Shown piece after piece: positions 15,101 through 23,047 of a stretch of DNA of 64,000 nt (position 1 is its first letter; each line of letters opens with the position of its first letter). This DNA is from Mactromeris polynyma (lineage: Eukaryota; Mollusca; Bivalvia; Venerida; Mactridae): assembly GCA_032209605.1 (NCBI GenBank), contig JASFXZ010000016.1, positions 9,858,001 through 9,922,000 of the forward strand, in the 5' to 3' direction. A program made the translations under genes and the position numbers. The notes beneath the pieces were generated by a model. That model did no database searches. It was not told the DNA's origin and was given only the letters and a program-made list of their open reading frames with translations.

Positions 15101-18100
15101 TCATCCCTCGATGTGTAGATCACTAATTTACATTTTTAACATTTTCGCAGTACATATTTTGTTTTCCTCTTTCAATCCACAGTGTTCAATATATTTCAGT
15201 TTTGCCTGGGCATTGATAAAACCCATCTGTTCGGACGTCGAGAGACCGGATGCACACAATGCTGTTCTCTGCATGGATGTAATAAATATTTGTGTCCTGT
15301 GAGATTTACAGCCGCACCACCTGCAGGTCTGTATACGTCAGAAGTAATCCATTTATAGGTCCGACTTCTAATCCCCGACTATATTGTTCTACAGTAAAAC
15401 CTCAATAATACGACCACCCTTGGGACCTTAAACTATCGTCTTAATATTGAGGTGGTCTTAATATTGCAGTTGAATCAAGAGAAAAAAATGAAAATGGATT
15501 TGAAAATTGTGTACTTAATTTTGAGGTTTTACTGTATATACAAACTTTGTTATACACGGTAACTTTTATCCACCCATTTTTTCTGGGAAGGGTTTGCCAA
15601 AACCAGTAATTTTAGGGATGTCCGTATGAAACAAATTTAACTACATTTCCCGCATTTTATGCATTACATTACTACCTTGGTGTAAGTAATAATTCGTCGC
15701 CTTATTTCCAGAACTCCGTAACTAAATTTGGTAATATAACGATTCGCCACAATAACGATTCGCCACAGTTGAATAACGATTCGCCAGATAACGATTCGCC
15801 TCAGTTGTATAACGATTCGCCACATAACGATTCGCCACAGTTGTATTACGATTCGCCACAATAACGATTCGCCACAATAACGATTCGCCACAATAACGAT
15901 TCGCCACAGTTTGAATAACGATTCGCCACAGCTGAATAACGATTCGCCAAAGTTGTATAACGATTCGCCACAGGTGTGATAAATGAAGTTTGGATGATAA
16001 ATGGTGCAAATTGTATTTATAGAAGAAACTTCTAAATGACATTTAAAGGATGTTTTTCTATAAGAAAATCGGGACTTGGTGTGATTTTGACAATACCTGA
16101 GTAAATAACGAATATTATGTCATTATGGTGTACATAATACAAACTCCTGAAAACTTCTAAAATAAGAAAATACACGCAATGTATTTATCACATTCAATAT
16201 CAAACATAATTTTATATGATCAATTACAATACATTTGAGTAGTACAAAATAAAGCTTGAAAAGAGATGCTATCGTAAAAAGACATAAAATATGGACATCA
16301 ATTTGTATATACGAATCACTGCAGCAGCGTACAATTTAGAAACGATAGTTACAAAAACCTGAACAAACAAAGCTACCACATTACCAGAATAGAGACACAA
16401 ATCTAGAAAAGCGATGCTATTATAAAAAAGACATATTAAATATGGACATCAACCACTAATTTGCCAGGAGAGTCACTTATATTGCTTCCTGGAACAGTAG
16501 AGAAATTAATACATAGAAGGGCAGGTTCCGTTTCCTAGATAGTCGGTTGAGTTTGTTTTGCGAACCTTCGCAGTCATTGTTAGTCATTATTATTTACAGA
16601 CGCAATAATTTCATTTGTCTGAACAAGATCAATATATATGCTTTAAAACCAAATTTTGTTATTTTGACGATTGAAATTAATATACAAGTAAAGATTATTC
16701 CTACTGCTTTATTGTTTCTTTTCTGTAAACCTCATTCTTTTATTGTTATTTTGTTTACGTGTGTGGCAACATGCGGTCCTTTAAAATTGAATCATCTATG
16801 ATATTTAGGTGTTATTTGAAACATCTGAGTATGTAATAAATAGGTCACATTTAATAATAATCAGTATAAATATTATCACGGACATATAAATGGTTTATAT
16901 GCCCTTGATATTATCATTATAATCCTAATAAAAAATTGTGGCGAATCGTTATACAACTGTGGCGAATTGTTATTCGACTGTGGCGAATCGTTATGTGGCG
17001 AATCGTTAGTAATTCATAAATTTATGGCGGGTGAGTATTTGGCATCATTGAAACCGTCATTCCAAGCTCTTTCTATCTGTACTCTCTACATTGTTCCGGA
17101 ATTCTCATAACTTAGATAAAATGCAGTTCCGTGAGGCCGTATGTTACAATTATCTCAAGTGGGTAAAGCTTTAAAGTTGTTGGTTCTCAAAAAGACGAAA
17201 AACAAGTTATGGGGTTCTGGAAATAATGTGACGATTTCTCCGTAAAAAGCGTTGTTGACTATATATGATGAAAAAACTTCAGTTGATGGAAAGTGGTCAA
17301 GCTGGGGAGAATGGGGCGGTTGTAGCTCGACTTGTGGGATTGGCCTTCAGTTTCGATACCGGAAGTGCGACAACCCACCGCCATCAACCAATGGGCGACT
17401 ATGTCTTGGTCGCGCCAAAGATATCGGGTTATGCAACGCTGATTGTTCAAGTACAGGTAATTAAAATGTTCACGTAATTGTCGATCTTTAATTATCATAT
17501 TTATCAAATTCAAAAGAAAAAAGTTTATGTATATTTATAACGACGGAATATTTAGGCAATAATGTTATTTGATTCAATGCGTTGATTCAATTTTACACCC
17601 GGAATCCTCATCGTCTTTAAATAACTCAACATGAAACACGATTTTAAGGCCACCGTGTAAAAAATAACGTTGTGGAATTAAACACACAAGCGAAATATTC
17701 CCTATACTCATCACCTTTCACCAATATAAGAGACACCGGAAGAAGACTTGCCAATTTTTATAATCATAGCGTCTACTTACTATTATCGTAAAGCCGTTTT
17801 TCATTGGCCGAAACTGATAGCGTTTTCGTTTTTTGTATCTAAATGGGAAGGTCAATTTAACTGGTAACCAGGTTTGACTACGATTCTGCAAAGAATGTTT
17901 ATTACTTTTCTCGAACAGTCCTTCTTCTCTCAGAACTTTTTTCAAGTACCTACAGTGTATTAAGGATTAACTATGTTACTGCGATAGCTAGGCTCGATAA
18001 CCGTTATGAAATTCACTTTACAAATTCGTAATATATTTTCAGTTGATCCTCTTACTACCGCCACGCCTGACATTGTAACAGTCACCCAAACACGTTATAA

Positions 18101-21100
18101 TGACGCAATAACGACATCCACAATGATGTACGTCACAAATGACGAAACACAATCACGTGAGTTTTTAAAGATTGTTCTTTTTTTAATTTAATGACGTAAT
18201 GAATTCAACATCCACAATGTTGTACGTCACAAGTGCGAAACACAATCACGTGAGTTTTATTTAATATTTAATATTATTATTTTAAATTTTTACGCCTTTT
18301 GTCAATATTCAGTTATGCACTGACAACGTACATAAGGGGCTCAGTGTAGATCACAGGCGTCACTTTGACATAGATTTACCTATCACAGTAGTCTATCAAG
18401 AACACTTTGTTATGTCGGTATATTAAATAATATAGGAGTTGAACACACAAGATTGTGTACAAAGAATTGGTATAGACAGTCAGAAGGATAGATTATCATC
18501 ATGTCAAATTCTGTCAGAGAAATGGCAGGATTACGCGGTTGAGAACTGTCAACTAGTTGCACTTTCTGAACAAGTAACTACACGAATCATGAATGAATTA
18601 TTTTTCATTGTAATATGAAGTACCGATACAACAGTGTTCTGTTTCTATGCGACTGTTCAAAAACATCTCATCTGCGCAAAGTAGACTAGTTCAAGTATTT
18701 TCTCCGTTGAGTTTCGTGAGTTTTCGTTGACGCCATTTTGTTCACTACAAACTTTTTTACCTGTCATTAATATTTCAATTTTTAATATTTAACAGTCGAC
18801 AATAAAACAAAAAGAATGTGAATTTATTCAATTTAGAACAGTAAAATCTGTAAATCGTCGATATTCAACGGAACATCAATGATTTCAATATACAATGTAC
18901 CTATAATTGTTCGTTTGATATATTATATGTTGCACCATTTTCTTGTATACGTATCTCTGCCTACTGTACACTTACTTACAGTACCGTACGCTATCATCTA
19001 CCTACTGCTATCTTCCGCTGAGTTTAAGTGTGCTGGCTTGTTTTCAGTGCACTTCGCACCTGATACGGCTGCGGCGTAGGCAGACATTGTTTCCCGTTAT
19101 TTGCAACATTTAATCAGCAATTTTCTTTGGGGTTCTTTCTTTTGAGTAAGGATGTCCGCTCAAATCCGTTTTTTAGCTGATATCGCAAATGCTTACCGCT
19201 ATTTTTTGTTAGACAATGACTACTTTCTTCAGGAGTATGTAGACTGTGGCGGTCCAGAATAACCTATTTGGGATGACTCATCCCATGAGTGTCCGATGAG
19301 TCCGCCTACTATAGCAATTGGCTCTAACGAGCTAAAAACTAAGGGCATATGACTTTAGTTACATTGCATATAGATACAAATAGTCAAGGAGAATACGCAG
19401 GATCTGTAGGCCAACCATTCTAGGTAGAAAGTTGAAAAAGGTTTTAAATTGCAGAACTGATTTGTGAGCTTTATTGATATGCACGACATTTCTTGCTCGG
19501 GACTGGAAACATCTTTATTTTATAACCATAATTAAATATGCGCGACCGGACATATTATTGTCAGATAGGGATTTCAAGCCACACATTGCCAGAACAACAT
19601 CAATTGGAAGTAGAAAGCTCGTTTAAAATATGCATCTATTCAAAATCGAAATTGATTCGGTGATCATATGCTCAAATTACATACACTCAAATGTGAAATG
19701 AACGAACCGCGATATGGACACATATATTATACACACATTATACGAACCGCGATACGGACACATATATTATACACACATCATACGAACCGCGATACGGACA
19801 CATATATTATACACACATCATACGACCGGATTTTATAGTCTGGCAAACCTATAAGTATTATTTCAAGAAGTCATAATCTTCCTATGGTTATCGCCGGTCA
19901 CCTGAGTACATCCTTCAATCTTTGTAATGCTATTTAAGACATTCTACCTATGGTAAGGCTTATATTGGTCTGTGTTGGGAGGCACTGTCTTATGTATGTG
20001 GCGTTCCCTGTGGCACATTATTTTCTTTCTTTTATATACAGACGGCCTGTGTAACCTTTACTACTCGGTAACGGAGCATCACTCAACAACCTCATTGAGA
20101 GATCAGCTGCTATCTTTGAGTGTTCCCGATAAAATTTAAACAAGGTTATAACATGCCTAAATTTATTTATTACAGCAACTGAATGCAAGGACCTGATTGA
20201 CTGTTCCGGATATTACAGACCGGAAGCTTGTCATGGTATATATAGTCCCTGGGCACACAGATATTGTCCAATGCATTGTGGCTTCTGTCCATGTAAGTGT
20301 TATACTTGTGATTCAAATATAACGTGACAACGAGGAATAAAACCAACCAAGCGCCAGGACTCTACAAAATATGTTCAAGGACACTTGTCCAGGACTAATG
20401 GAAATGTAAAATGTCCAACATAGGAAGCTAGTTGTACGAGTATATCAGTCAATTTAGTAACAAATAAATATACACAATGATAGTTTCCCAATCTTAAATA
20501 ATTACATGTATGTGTTTGTGAATTGCTGATGTTAAACATAATTGTCCGGGACTTACTTCAACTCAACTGTTGGTAGTCCGATTCAGCATTAGACTAGTCC
20601 GGGACGTCGGGCTAGTGGATTTCTAGAGCCTTGCCCTAAGGGGTCAGCCGAGGTTGGTTTATTTTTTCGCTCATTGATAATCCGTTATGTTATATTTTTT
20701 ATTGCATCTCAACAAAATCCAAACATTTCATTAAATGTTCCAAATGTTATCAAGCTTTGTCACCGTTACCGCTTATATTTTATAAAGAAAGCTGAGAACT
20801 AGTTTATAAAAGCGGACGTATATTTTGCGTAATGACCACTAATATGGCAGAAGTTCCGTTCTTAAATAGAGATTCAACGCTCAGCCTATGGACATTTTGC
20901 CTTGCACATCAACATGACGTCACATGAGGTATAATACCCGGTTATTTACATACGTGCTAGACACTTATAAAAAATAGCTGACACAGTTGGCTTAAACAAA
21001 CTGGTCGTGAACAATGACTAGCGGATCCAAGGGGGGTGGGGCGCACCCGGCGCGCGTCCCCTAAAATTATCCAACCGTACATGTATGTTTGAGTATAAAT

Positions 21101-21533
21101 ACGAAAATATACCGAGCTCTTTAATTATAAGGTTTTCAAAAAAGCGATTCTGATTTTATTGTAGCATTATGCTGTTTATACATAAGTTATGTAGATTCTG
21201 ATACTTATGATTGCCGTTTTATAAGGCTTGAGCATAACCAAAAAAACTCCAAATTCTGAAACCGCCCCTGTATTGGAGCGGCCGTATGGCCGGGCTAAAC
21301 AACGGTTGAAATATACAGGGACGTGTTTGGTTTTTAAACGATGCCTTAATGGCGAAACTGCATCGTATTAACTACTCAACAATAAAGTTGTATTTGTATT
21401 TCCAGCTGTCTCTACACTCCCTTGTGTTGATACTATATACAATTGTCATGAATACCAAACTGACGTCTGCACGAATCAAGCGTTCTGGCAATGGCGGGAA
21501 TCACACTGTAGGAAATTCTGCAATCTATGTTAA
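3155..21533 (+). CDS. secreted LU (Ly6/uPAR)-TSP1-ShK-ShK multidomain protein, 9 exons
   Basis: Exons: 3155-3164, 4285-4353, 5339-5421, 6205-6273, 15200-15326, 17283-17456, 18043-18156, 20176-20292, 21406-21533. They sum to 891 nt, exactly 297 codons including the stop, so 296 residues. Every junction is GT-AG and every phase matches (1,1,0,0,1,1,1,1). Domains in order: hydrophobic signal peptide (about 1-26); LU domain with 12 cysteines ending in the CC-x4-CN signature (about 32-109); TSP1 repeat (about 120-175); Thr/Ser-rich linker (178-215); two six-cysteine ShK domains (about 219-253 and 261-296). The last cysteine is followed directly by TAA. There is no C-terminal membrane or GPI-type tail, so the product should be secreted; ligand and function are unknown. 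LU folds often bind receptors, TSP1 repeats bind matrix or glycans, and ShK modules occur in peptidases and channel-binding peptides. The exon model is inferred without transcripts; exon 1, with only 10 coding nt, is the least certain. Confidence 0.8.
3721..4191 (+). repeat. 40-bp satellite array, about 12 copies (intron 1)
   Basis: About twelve head-to-tail 40-bp units with few substitutions, one of them 1 bp longer (near 4,125). Each unit contains the near-palindrome TGAACGCCGTTCA, six-base complementary arms around one central base. The first units (from 3,721) and the last are the most diverged, typical of array edges. It fills much of intron 1. Confidence 0.95.
4285..4353 (+). CDS. exon 2: signal peptide
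   Basis: Acceptor TTTCAG at 4279-4284 and donor GTAGGT at 4354, phase 1-1, 69 nt. It encodes a short basic/cysteine stretch followed by the hydrophobic core VIFLVSAFVVSI, a typical signal-peptide core. The next residues start the mature protein in exon 3. Confidence 0.75.
4354..5338. other. intron 2
   Basis: No insertion could be classified. A region from about 4,440 to 5,060 is rich in short complementary words such as TGTCGTG and CACGACA, and it contains the direct repeat CACTCGCTCGAGAAACT (around 4,804 and 4,853). It may be a decayed DNA transposon, but no clear ends were found. Confidence 0.35.
5339..5421 (+). CDS. exon 3: N-terminal part of the LU domain
   Basis: Acceptor TTTCAG ends at 5338; donor GTAAGC starts at 5422; phase 1 in, 0 out. 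It encodes the opening cysteines of the LU domain (C-F-Y-C, then DC and TC), the first finger pattern of Ly6/uPAR proteins, with an N-glycosylation sequon (NIT) between them. It directly precedes the exon carrying the second finger. Confidence 0.8.
5972..6095 (+). repeat. left arm of an intragenic inverted repeat pair (intron 3)
   Basis: This sequence recurs in reverse orientation at 20,521-20,632 in intron 8 of the same gene. The first 35 bases, starting AAGGCTCTAGAAATCCACTA, match without change, and similarity continues to the CATCAGCAATT end. The two arms bracket exons 4 to 8. The family is an unclassified short interspersed repeat. Confidence 0.85.
6205..6273 (+). CDS. exon 4: middle of the LU domain
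   Basis: Acceptor TTTCAG ends at 6204; donor GTAACT starts at 6274; 69 nt, phase 0-0. The translated SCFTESYTVNGQEMFTLGCK is a pattern I know from mollusc Ly6-like proteins (cysteine, aromatic, hydrophobic run, LGC). It supplies two cysteines of the fold. The following intron is 8.9 kb and full of transposons. Confidence 0.8.
6722..8020 (-). mobile_element. 5'-truncated, frameshifted CR1/L2-like LINE (intron 4)
   Basis: On the minus strand the fragments form the RT half of a non-LTR retrotransposon ORF2. Around 8,020-7,830 lies the RT block with NYRPVSILSIVSKIFEKVV. Around 7,840-7,740 follows the block with DLQKAFDT in another frame. At 7,738-7,295 lies the palm with GPLLFLIDVNDM and the catalytic box read here as HADDS instead of the usual YADD. 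At 6,991-6,722 lies the C-terminal end with SYIGCSLWNRLPRLIR. At least two frame changes occur and the endonuclease half is absent, so this is a dead 5'-truncated copy. Confidence 0.9.
8021..9350. other. intron 4 sequence, nothing recognised
   Basis: AT-rich, without an identifiable element, exon or RNA. Confidence 0.4.
9351..9483 (+). repeat. 33-bp minisatellite, about 4 copies (intron 4)
   Basis: Four head-to-tail copies of a 33-bp unit beginning TTCTGTGATGATCAATACGT. As 33 is a multiple of three, one frame stays open through the array, but the context does not support coding. Confidence 0.95.
9484..10461. other. intron 4 sequence with a short repeat remnant
   Basis: Near 9,700-9,810 short phrases (GAATGCGAAAA, CTTGGACCGTTT) resemble the inverted-repeat element at 14.7-15.1 kb. 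The rest is unremarkable AT-rich DNA. Confidence 0.35.
10462..11731 (-). mobile_element. Tc1-like DNA transposon A
   Basis: A Tc1 transposase relic flanked by degenerate terminal inverted repeats. The left end (10,462-10,491, containing GTAAAAAAAGTTTAGCAACA) matches the reverse complement of the right end (about 11,702-11,731) at about 25 of 30 positions. Element length is about 1.27 kb, shorter than usual for Tc1 because the coding part has an internal deletion. It lies in intron 4 of the LU-TSP1-ShK gene, antisense to it. Confidence 0.85.
10670..11443 (-). pseudogene. Tc1 transposase, internally deleted (DD34E)
   Basis: An open frame of 257 residues with the complete DDE catalytic core: FSDESPF for the first Asp, FQQDNARPHT for the second, and SPDLSPIEH for the Glu. 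There are 34 residues between the second Asp and the Glu, the Tc1 spacing. The N-terminus starts like a Tc1 DNA-binding domain but jumps after about 30 residues directly to sequence that normally follows the second helix-turn-helix. Most of the paired-like DNA-binding region is missing, and the total is well below the usual 330-350 residues. The protein should not bind its ends. Confidence 0.9.
11732..12260. other. spacer between two Tc1 elements (intron 4)
   Basis: No coding or repeat structure recognised; AT-rich. It ends in TA, the target dinucleotide of the next element. Confidence 0.4.
12261..13703 (+). mobile_element. Tc1-like DNA transposon B with perfect terminal inverted repeats
   Basis: The ends are exact inverted copies for about 26-28 bases (left from 12,261 starting TACTAATGGAAAAAAGTAAC, right ending at 13,703) and are flanked by TA on both sides (12,259-12,260 and 13,704-13,705), the Tc1/mariner target duplication. 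The element is 1,443 bp and holds a broken transposase gene on the plus strand. Confidence 0.95.
12541..13520 (+). pseudogene. Tc1 transposase, full length but frameshifted
   Basis: The gene runs from ATG 12,541 to TGA 13,518-13,520. The first part encodes the paired-like double helix-turn-helix (MPRLTEIQRLRIVGMLETGM, then HFGVHRNTISSLWRRF). A frameshift follows near 12,950. The catalytic core continues in other frames: WFTDEPRF with the first Asp near 12,970, FQQDNARSH with the second Asp near 13,215, then a stop. An extra base near 13,325 displaces the frame carrying EHAWDEMERR with the catalytic Glu. All three catalytic residues survive, spread over different frames, so the copy is inactive. 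Confidence 0.9.
13706..14713. other. intron 4 sequence, nothing recognised
   Basis: AT-rich DNA with long A/T runs and no exon, RNA or element that I can define. Confidence 0.4.
14714..15102. mobile_element. short inverted-repeat (MITE-like) element
   Basis: A 389-bp stretch whose ends are imperfect inverted copies, about 20 of 23 positions. The left end contains GCGAAAATGGTCTAAGTGA; the right end is its complement, containing TCACTTAGACCAGTTTCGC. There is no coding capacity. It ends about 100 bp before exon 5. A non-autonomous DNA element is the simplest reading, but no clear target duplication was seen. Confidence 0.55.
15200..15326 (+). CDS. exon 5: C-terminal part of the LU domain
   Basis: Acceptor ATTTCAG ends at 15,199 and donor GTCTGT starts at 15,327; phase 0 in, 1 out. 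It encodes FCLGIDKT, then GCTQCCSLHGCNKYLC, containing the CC-x4-CN signature that closes Ly6/uPAR folds. A 12-residue tail ending in AAPPA leads to the TSP1 exon. A competing acceptor 17 bp upstream (CCACAG) would shift the frame, so this one was chosen. Confidence 0.85.
15392..15534. mobile_element. pogo/Tigger-type MITE (intron 5)
   Basis: A 143-bp element bounded by perfect 14-bp inverted repeats (CAGTAAAACCTCAA and its complement) and flanked by TA on both sides. CAGT ends with TA target duplications are typical of the pogo/Tigger group. No coding capacity. Confidence 0.85.
15736..17008. mobile_element. putative element with inverted subterminal tandem arrays (intron 5)
   Basis: The left end (15,736-15,972) is an array of about fourteen copies of ATAACGATTCGCCAC with spacers such as AGTTG. 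The right end (about 16,939-17,008) is a shorter array of the same word in reverse orientation (GTGGCGAATCGTTAT). About 960 bp lie between, including a 50-bp segment present twice (near 16,257 and 16,403). The word GTAAT abuts both outer ends (15,731-15,735 and 17,009-17,013), compatible with a 5-bp target duplication. No transposase is visible. Confidence 0.6.
17283..17456 (+). CDS. exon 6: thrombospondin type 1 repeat
   Basis: Acceptor CTTCAG ends at 17,282; donor GTAATT starts at 17,457; 174 nt, phase 1-1, a mobile symmetrical exon encoding exactly one TSP1 repeat. It shows WSSWGEW (the WxxW C-mannosylation motif), CSSTCG (the O-fucosylation consensus C-x-x-S/T-C-G), the R-x-R basic layer (FRYRKC) and all six cysteines. 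Phase and position fit between the LU tail and the Thr/Ser-rich linker. Confidence 0.9.
17457..18042. other. intron 6
   Basis: No element recognised; ends in a good polypyrimidine tract and TTTTCAG. Confidence 0.5.
18043..18156 (+). CDS. exon 7: Thr/Ser-rich linker
   Basis: Acceptor TTTTCAG and donor GTGAGT; 114 nt, phase 1-1. It encodes 38 residues rich in Thr and Ser with no cysteine, a likely O-glycosylated spacer between the TSP1 and ShK modules. It begins with Val-Asp, as does the preceding exon. Confidence 0.75.
18189..18262 (+). pseudogene. decayed tandem copy of the end of exon 7 and its donor
   Basis: About 91 bp downstream of the original, the last part of exon 7 plus its splice donor recurs (ACATCCACAATG, GTACGTCACAA, AACACAATCACGTGAGTTTT) with substitutions and a 1-bp deletion. 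It has no acceptor of its own and would shift the frame, so it is probably not spliced in. Confidence 0.8.
18263..19700. other. intron 7, first part
   Basis: No exon or classifiable element found. Confidence 0.4.
19701..19824 (+). repeat. 40-bp minisatellite, 3 copies (intron 7)
   Basis: Three head-to-tail 40-bp units starting GAACCGCGATACGGACACAT, differing by a few bases. It is unrelated in sequence to the 40-bp array of intron 1. Confidence 0.9.
19965..20045 (+). repeat. 3' fragment of a dispersed repeat family
   Basis: The phrase GGGAGGCACTGTCTTATGTA and the following GTGGCGTT...ATTATTTTCTTTC tract match the ends of the longer copies at 28.2-28.6 and 35.6-36.0 kb. Confidence 0.7.
20176..20292 (+). 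CDS. exon 8: first ShK domain
   Basis: Acceptor TTACAG and donor GTAAGT; 117 nt, phase 1-1. It encodes one six-cysteine ShK module with the spacing C-x5-C-x7-C-x10-C-x3-C-x2-C, the ECKDLIDC opening and the CGFC-type closing motif. The symmetrical exon equals one domain. Confidence 0.85.
20521..20632 (-). repeat. right arm of an intragenic inverted repeat pair (intron 8)
   Basis: Reverse-orientation partner of 5,972-6,095 with roughly 90 percent identity by eye. Confidence 0.85.
21010..21290. repeat. possible unclassified interspersed repeat (intron 8)
   Basis: A GC-rich start (GGGTGGGGCGCACCCGGCGC) in otherwise AT-rich DNA, followed by a body ending near GAAACCGCCCCTG. The composition jump suggests an insertion. 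There is no second copy in this window and no ends are defined. Confidence 0.3.
21406..21533 (+). CDS. exon 9: second ShK domain and stop
   Basis: Acceptor TTTCCAG ends at 21,405. The exon encodes a second ShK module (C-x6-C-x7-C, then FWQWRESHC, then C-x2-C) and the sixth cysteine codon is followed at once by TAA (21,531-21,533). An ATTAAA polyadenylation-type hexamer lies at about 21,553. If a donor were used just before the last codon the gene could continue, but the perfect domain end argues for a terminal exon. Confidence 0.75.
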
Positions 21534-22986
21534 ATTTACTGTTGTCTTAAAAATTAAACCTGATCTCCTTCTCTTCTGTCTGAAATATGTACTACAAAAC
21601 ATAATTTTATTCCTTGGACACGATTGTTTATAAGTAATATATAATATGACGTCAGGTCCATTGGGTTAGAAATGCATGTTAAGTCAAGTCAAATTAAAAA
21701 TGTATTGGCATAAATTGTAATTGTAATTTTTTTTTACAAAAAACAGTATGTCATTCATAGTACAGGGTACACAAACTACATACATTTACATGTCTAACAC
21801 GGTAAACACGTCGATACAATATCGTCTATATATATATTTACATGTCTAACAAGGTAAACACGTCGATTCAATATCGTCTATATATATGTACATGTCTAAC
21901 AAGGTAAACACGTCGATTCAATATCGTCTATATATATGTACATGTCTAACAAAGTAAACACGTCGATTTCAATATCGTCTATATATATTTACATATTGAA
22001 CACAGTTATATTAAACAAGGTAAAACAAGGCATACGCTATTAGAGCACCTCTGATAGAAATGGAAAACATTTGGCACAATAATGATACCGCCCTCACTCT
22101 TTCGATTTTTGATAAAAAGTGCTCTAGTGAGATATATTTTTATAGCCCAATTCTATTCTTCTGTTTGGAATATGGACGGCGAGTTATATTTATTTCAAAT
22201 AATAGATCAAGTTTAAGAAAAACATGAATCATTCATATTTACCCACAATTCAGTAGACACAACAGCATGAAACAACAGCACTACTGTTCATGAATAAAAT
22301 GAACTAACTAATGTCAACAATGTATAGTGTTATATGCGTTTGTCCATACAAAGTAAAATAAATCACTTTTTTGATAAGATCGTTAATCTATACATACAAC
22401 TTCATCTTCATCTTCAACCAAATAAAAATGTCGTAAACACGGTCAGGTGTTTGCCTAATTTACATAATATGAATATTTGGTTACAAGATTTTGAAATAAA
22501 AATACGTGTAACAATAACTGTACGACGCCGCGAACTTGAAAGAATCACTTTGTTTCGTATTAACGTGGTCCAACTTGCTATAACAATGTCAAGCTACTCA
22601 CCATATGCTTTCTAGATCAGTGCGTTTGAGACTGATGTGCGTGCAGCAACATGCGTACAACATCATCATTGTTTGTGCGCATAGCTTTCCTTGCACATCG
22701 TTCGAAACTTGGATGGGCATCAGTACCAGTTTTTTTTTTCCGATTACATTGAAATTTACGATTCAGTTATTTTGCATGTACATAAATGTGTCTTTAGAAT
22801 TTAGAAATTTTGTTATCGCGAAATAACGGGGTTGAATCCTTAATATAAAACAAATAATGCTTGGCGGTTTTTCTACCAGCTAAGAAAACGGAAACCCTAT
22901 TCTTAAACAAAACAAAACTTTTTAATAAACGTCTATAAACAGACGACACTGTAGTTTTGAACGATTTATGGACACTTTATGACCAA
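21534..22986. other. intergenic region between the two multi-exon genes
   Basis: Contains the 50-bp minisatellite listed separately; otherwise nothing recognised. It should include the 3' UTR of the upstream gene and the promoter of the cadherin gene, but no clear promoter motif is visible. Confidence 0.4.
21783..22000 (+). repeat. 50-bp minisatellite, 4 copies
   Basis: Four head-to-tail units of 50-52 bp beginning CATGTCTAACAAGGTAAACA and containing ATATCGTCTATATATAT. Confidence 0.92.
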
Positions 22987-23047
22987 ATGGATACAATATT
23001 TCTCTTATGGATTTGTTTCTTTGTTTTGCTGATTTCGATAGCAGAAG
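22987..23047 (+). CDS. cadherin gene exon 1: signal peptide
   Basis: ATG 22,987 opens a strongly hydrophobic leader (MDTIFLLWICFFVLLISIAE) ending at a consensus donor GTAAGT at 23,048, phase 1. This ATG was chosen because an upstream ATG at 22,969 is followed almost at once by a stop. Confidence 0.75.

Noticed and set aside
15730..15975. CRISPR-like array
   Set aside because: The repeated 15-bp word has spacers of only 0-6 bases, is in eukaryotic intronic DNA and has an inverted partner array; it is a transposon-end or minisatellite structure.
15664..16042. Open frames full of WRIVIQL-like peptide repeats
   Set aside because: They are the translated 15-bp array at the left end of the intron-5 element; no start, splice or conservation context.
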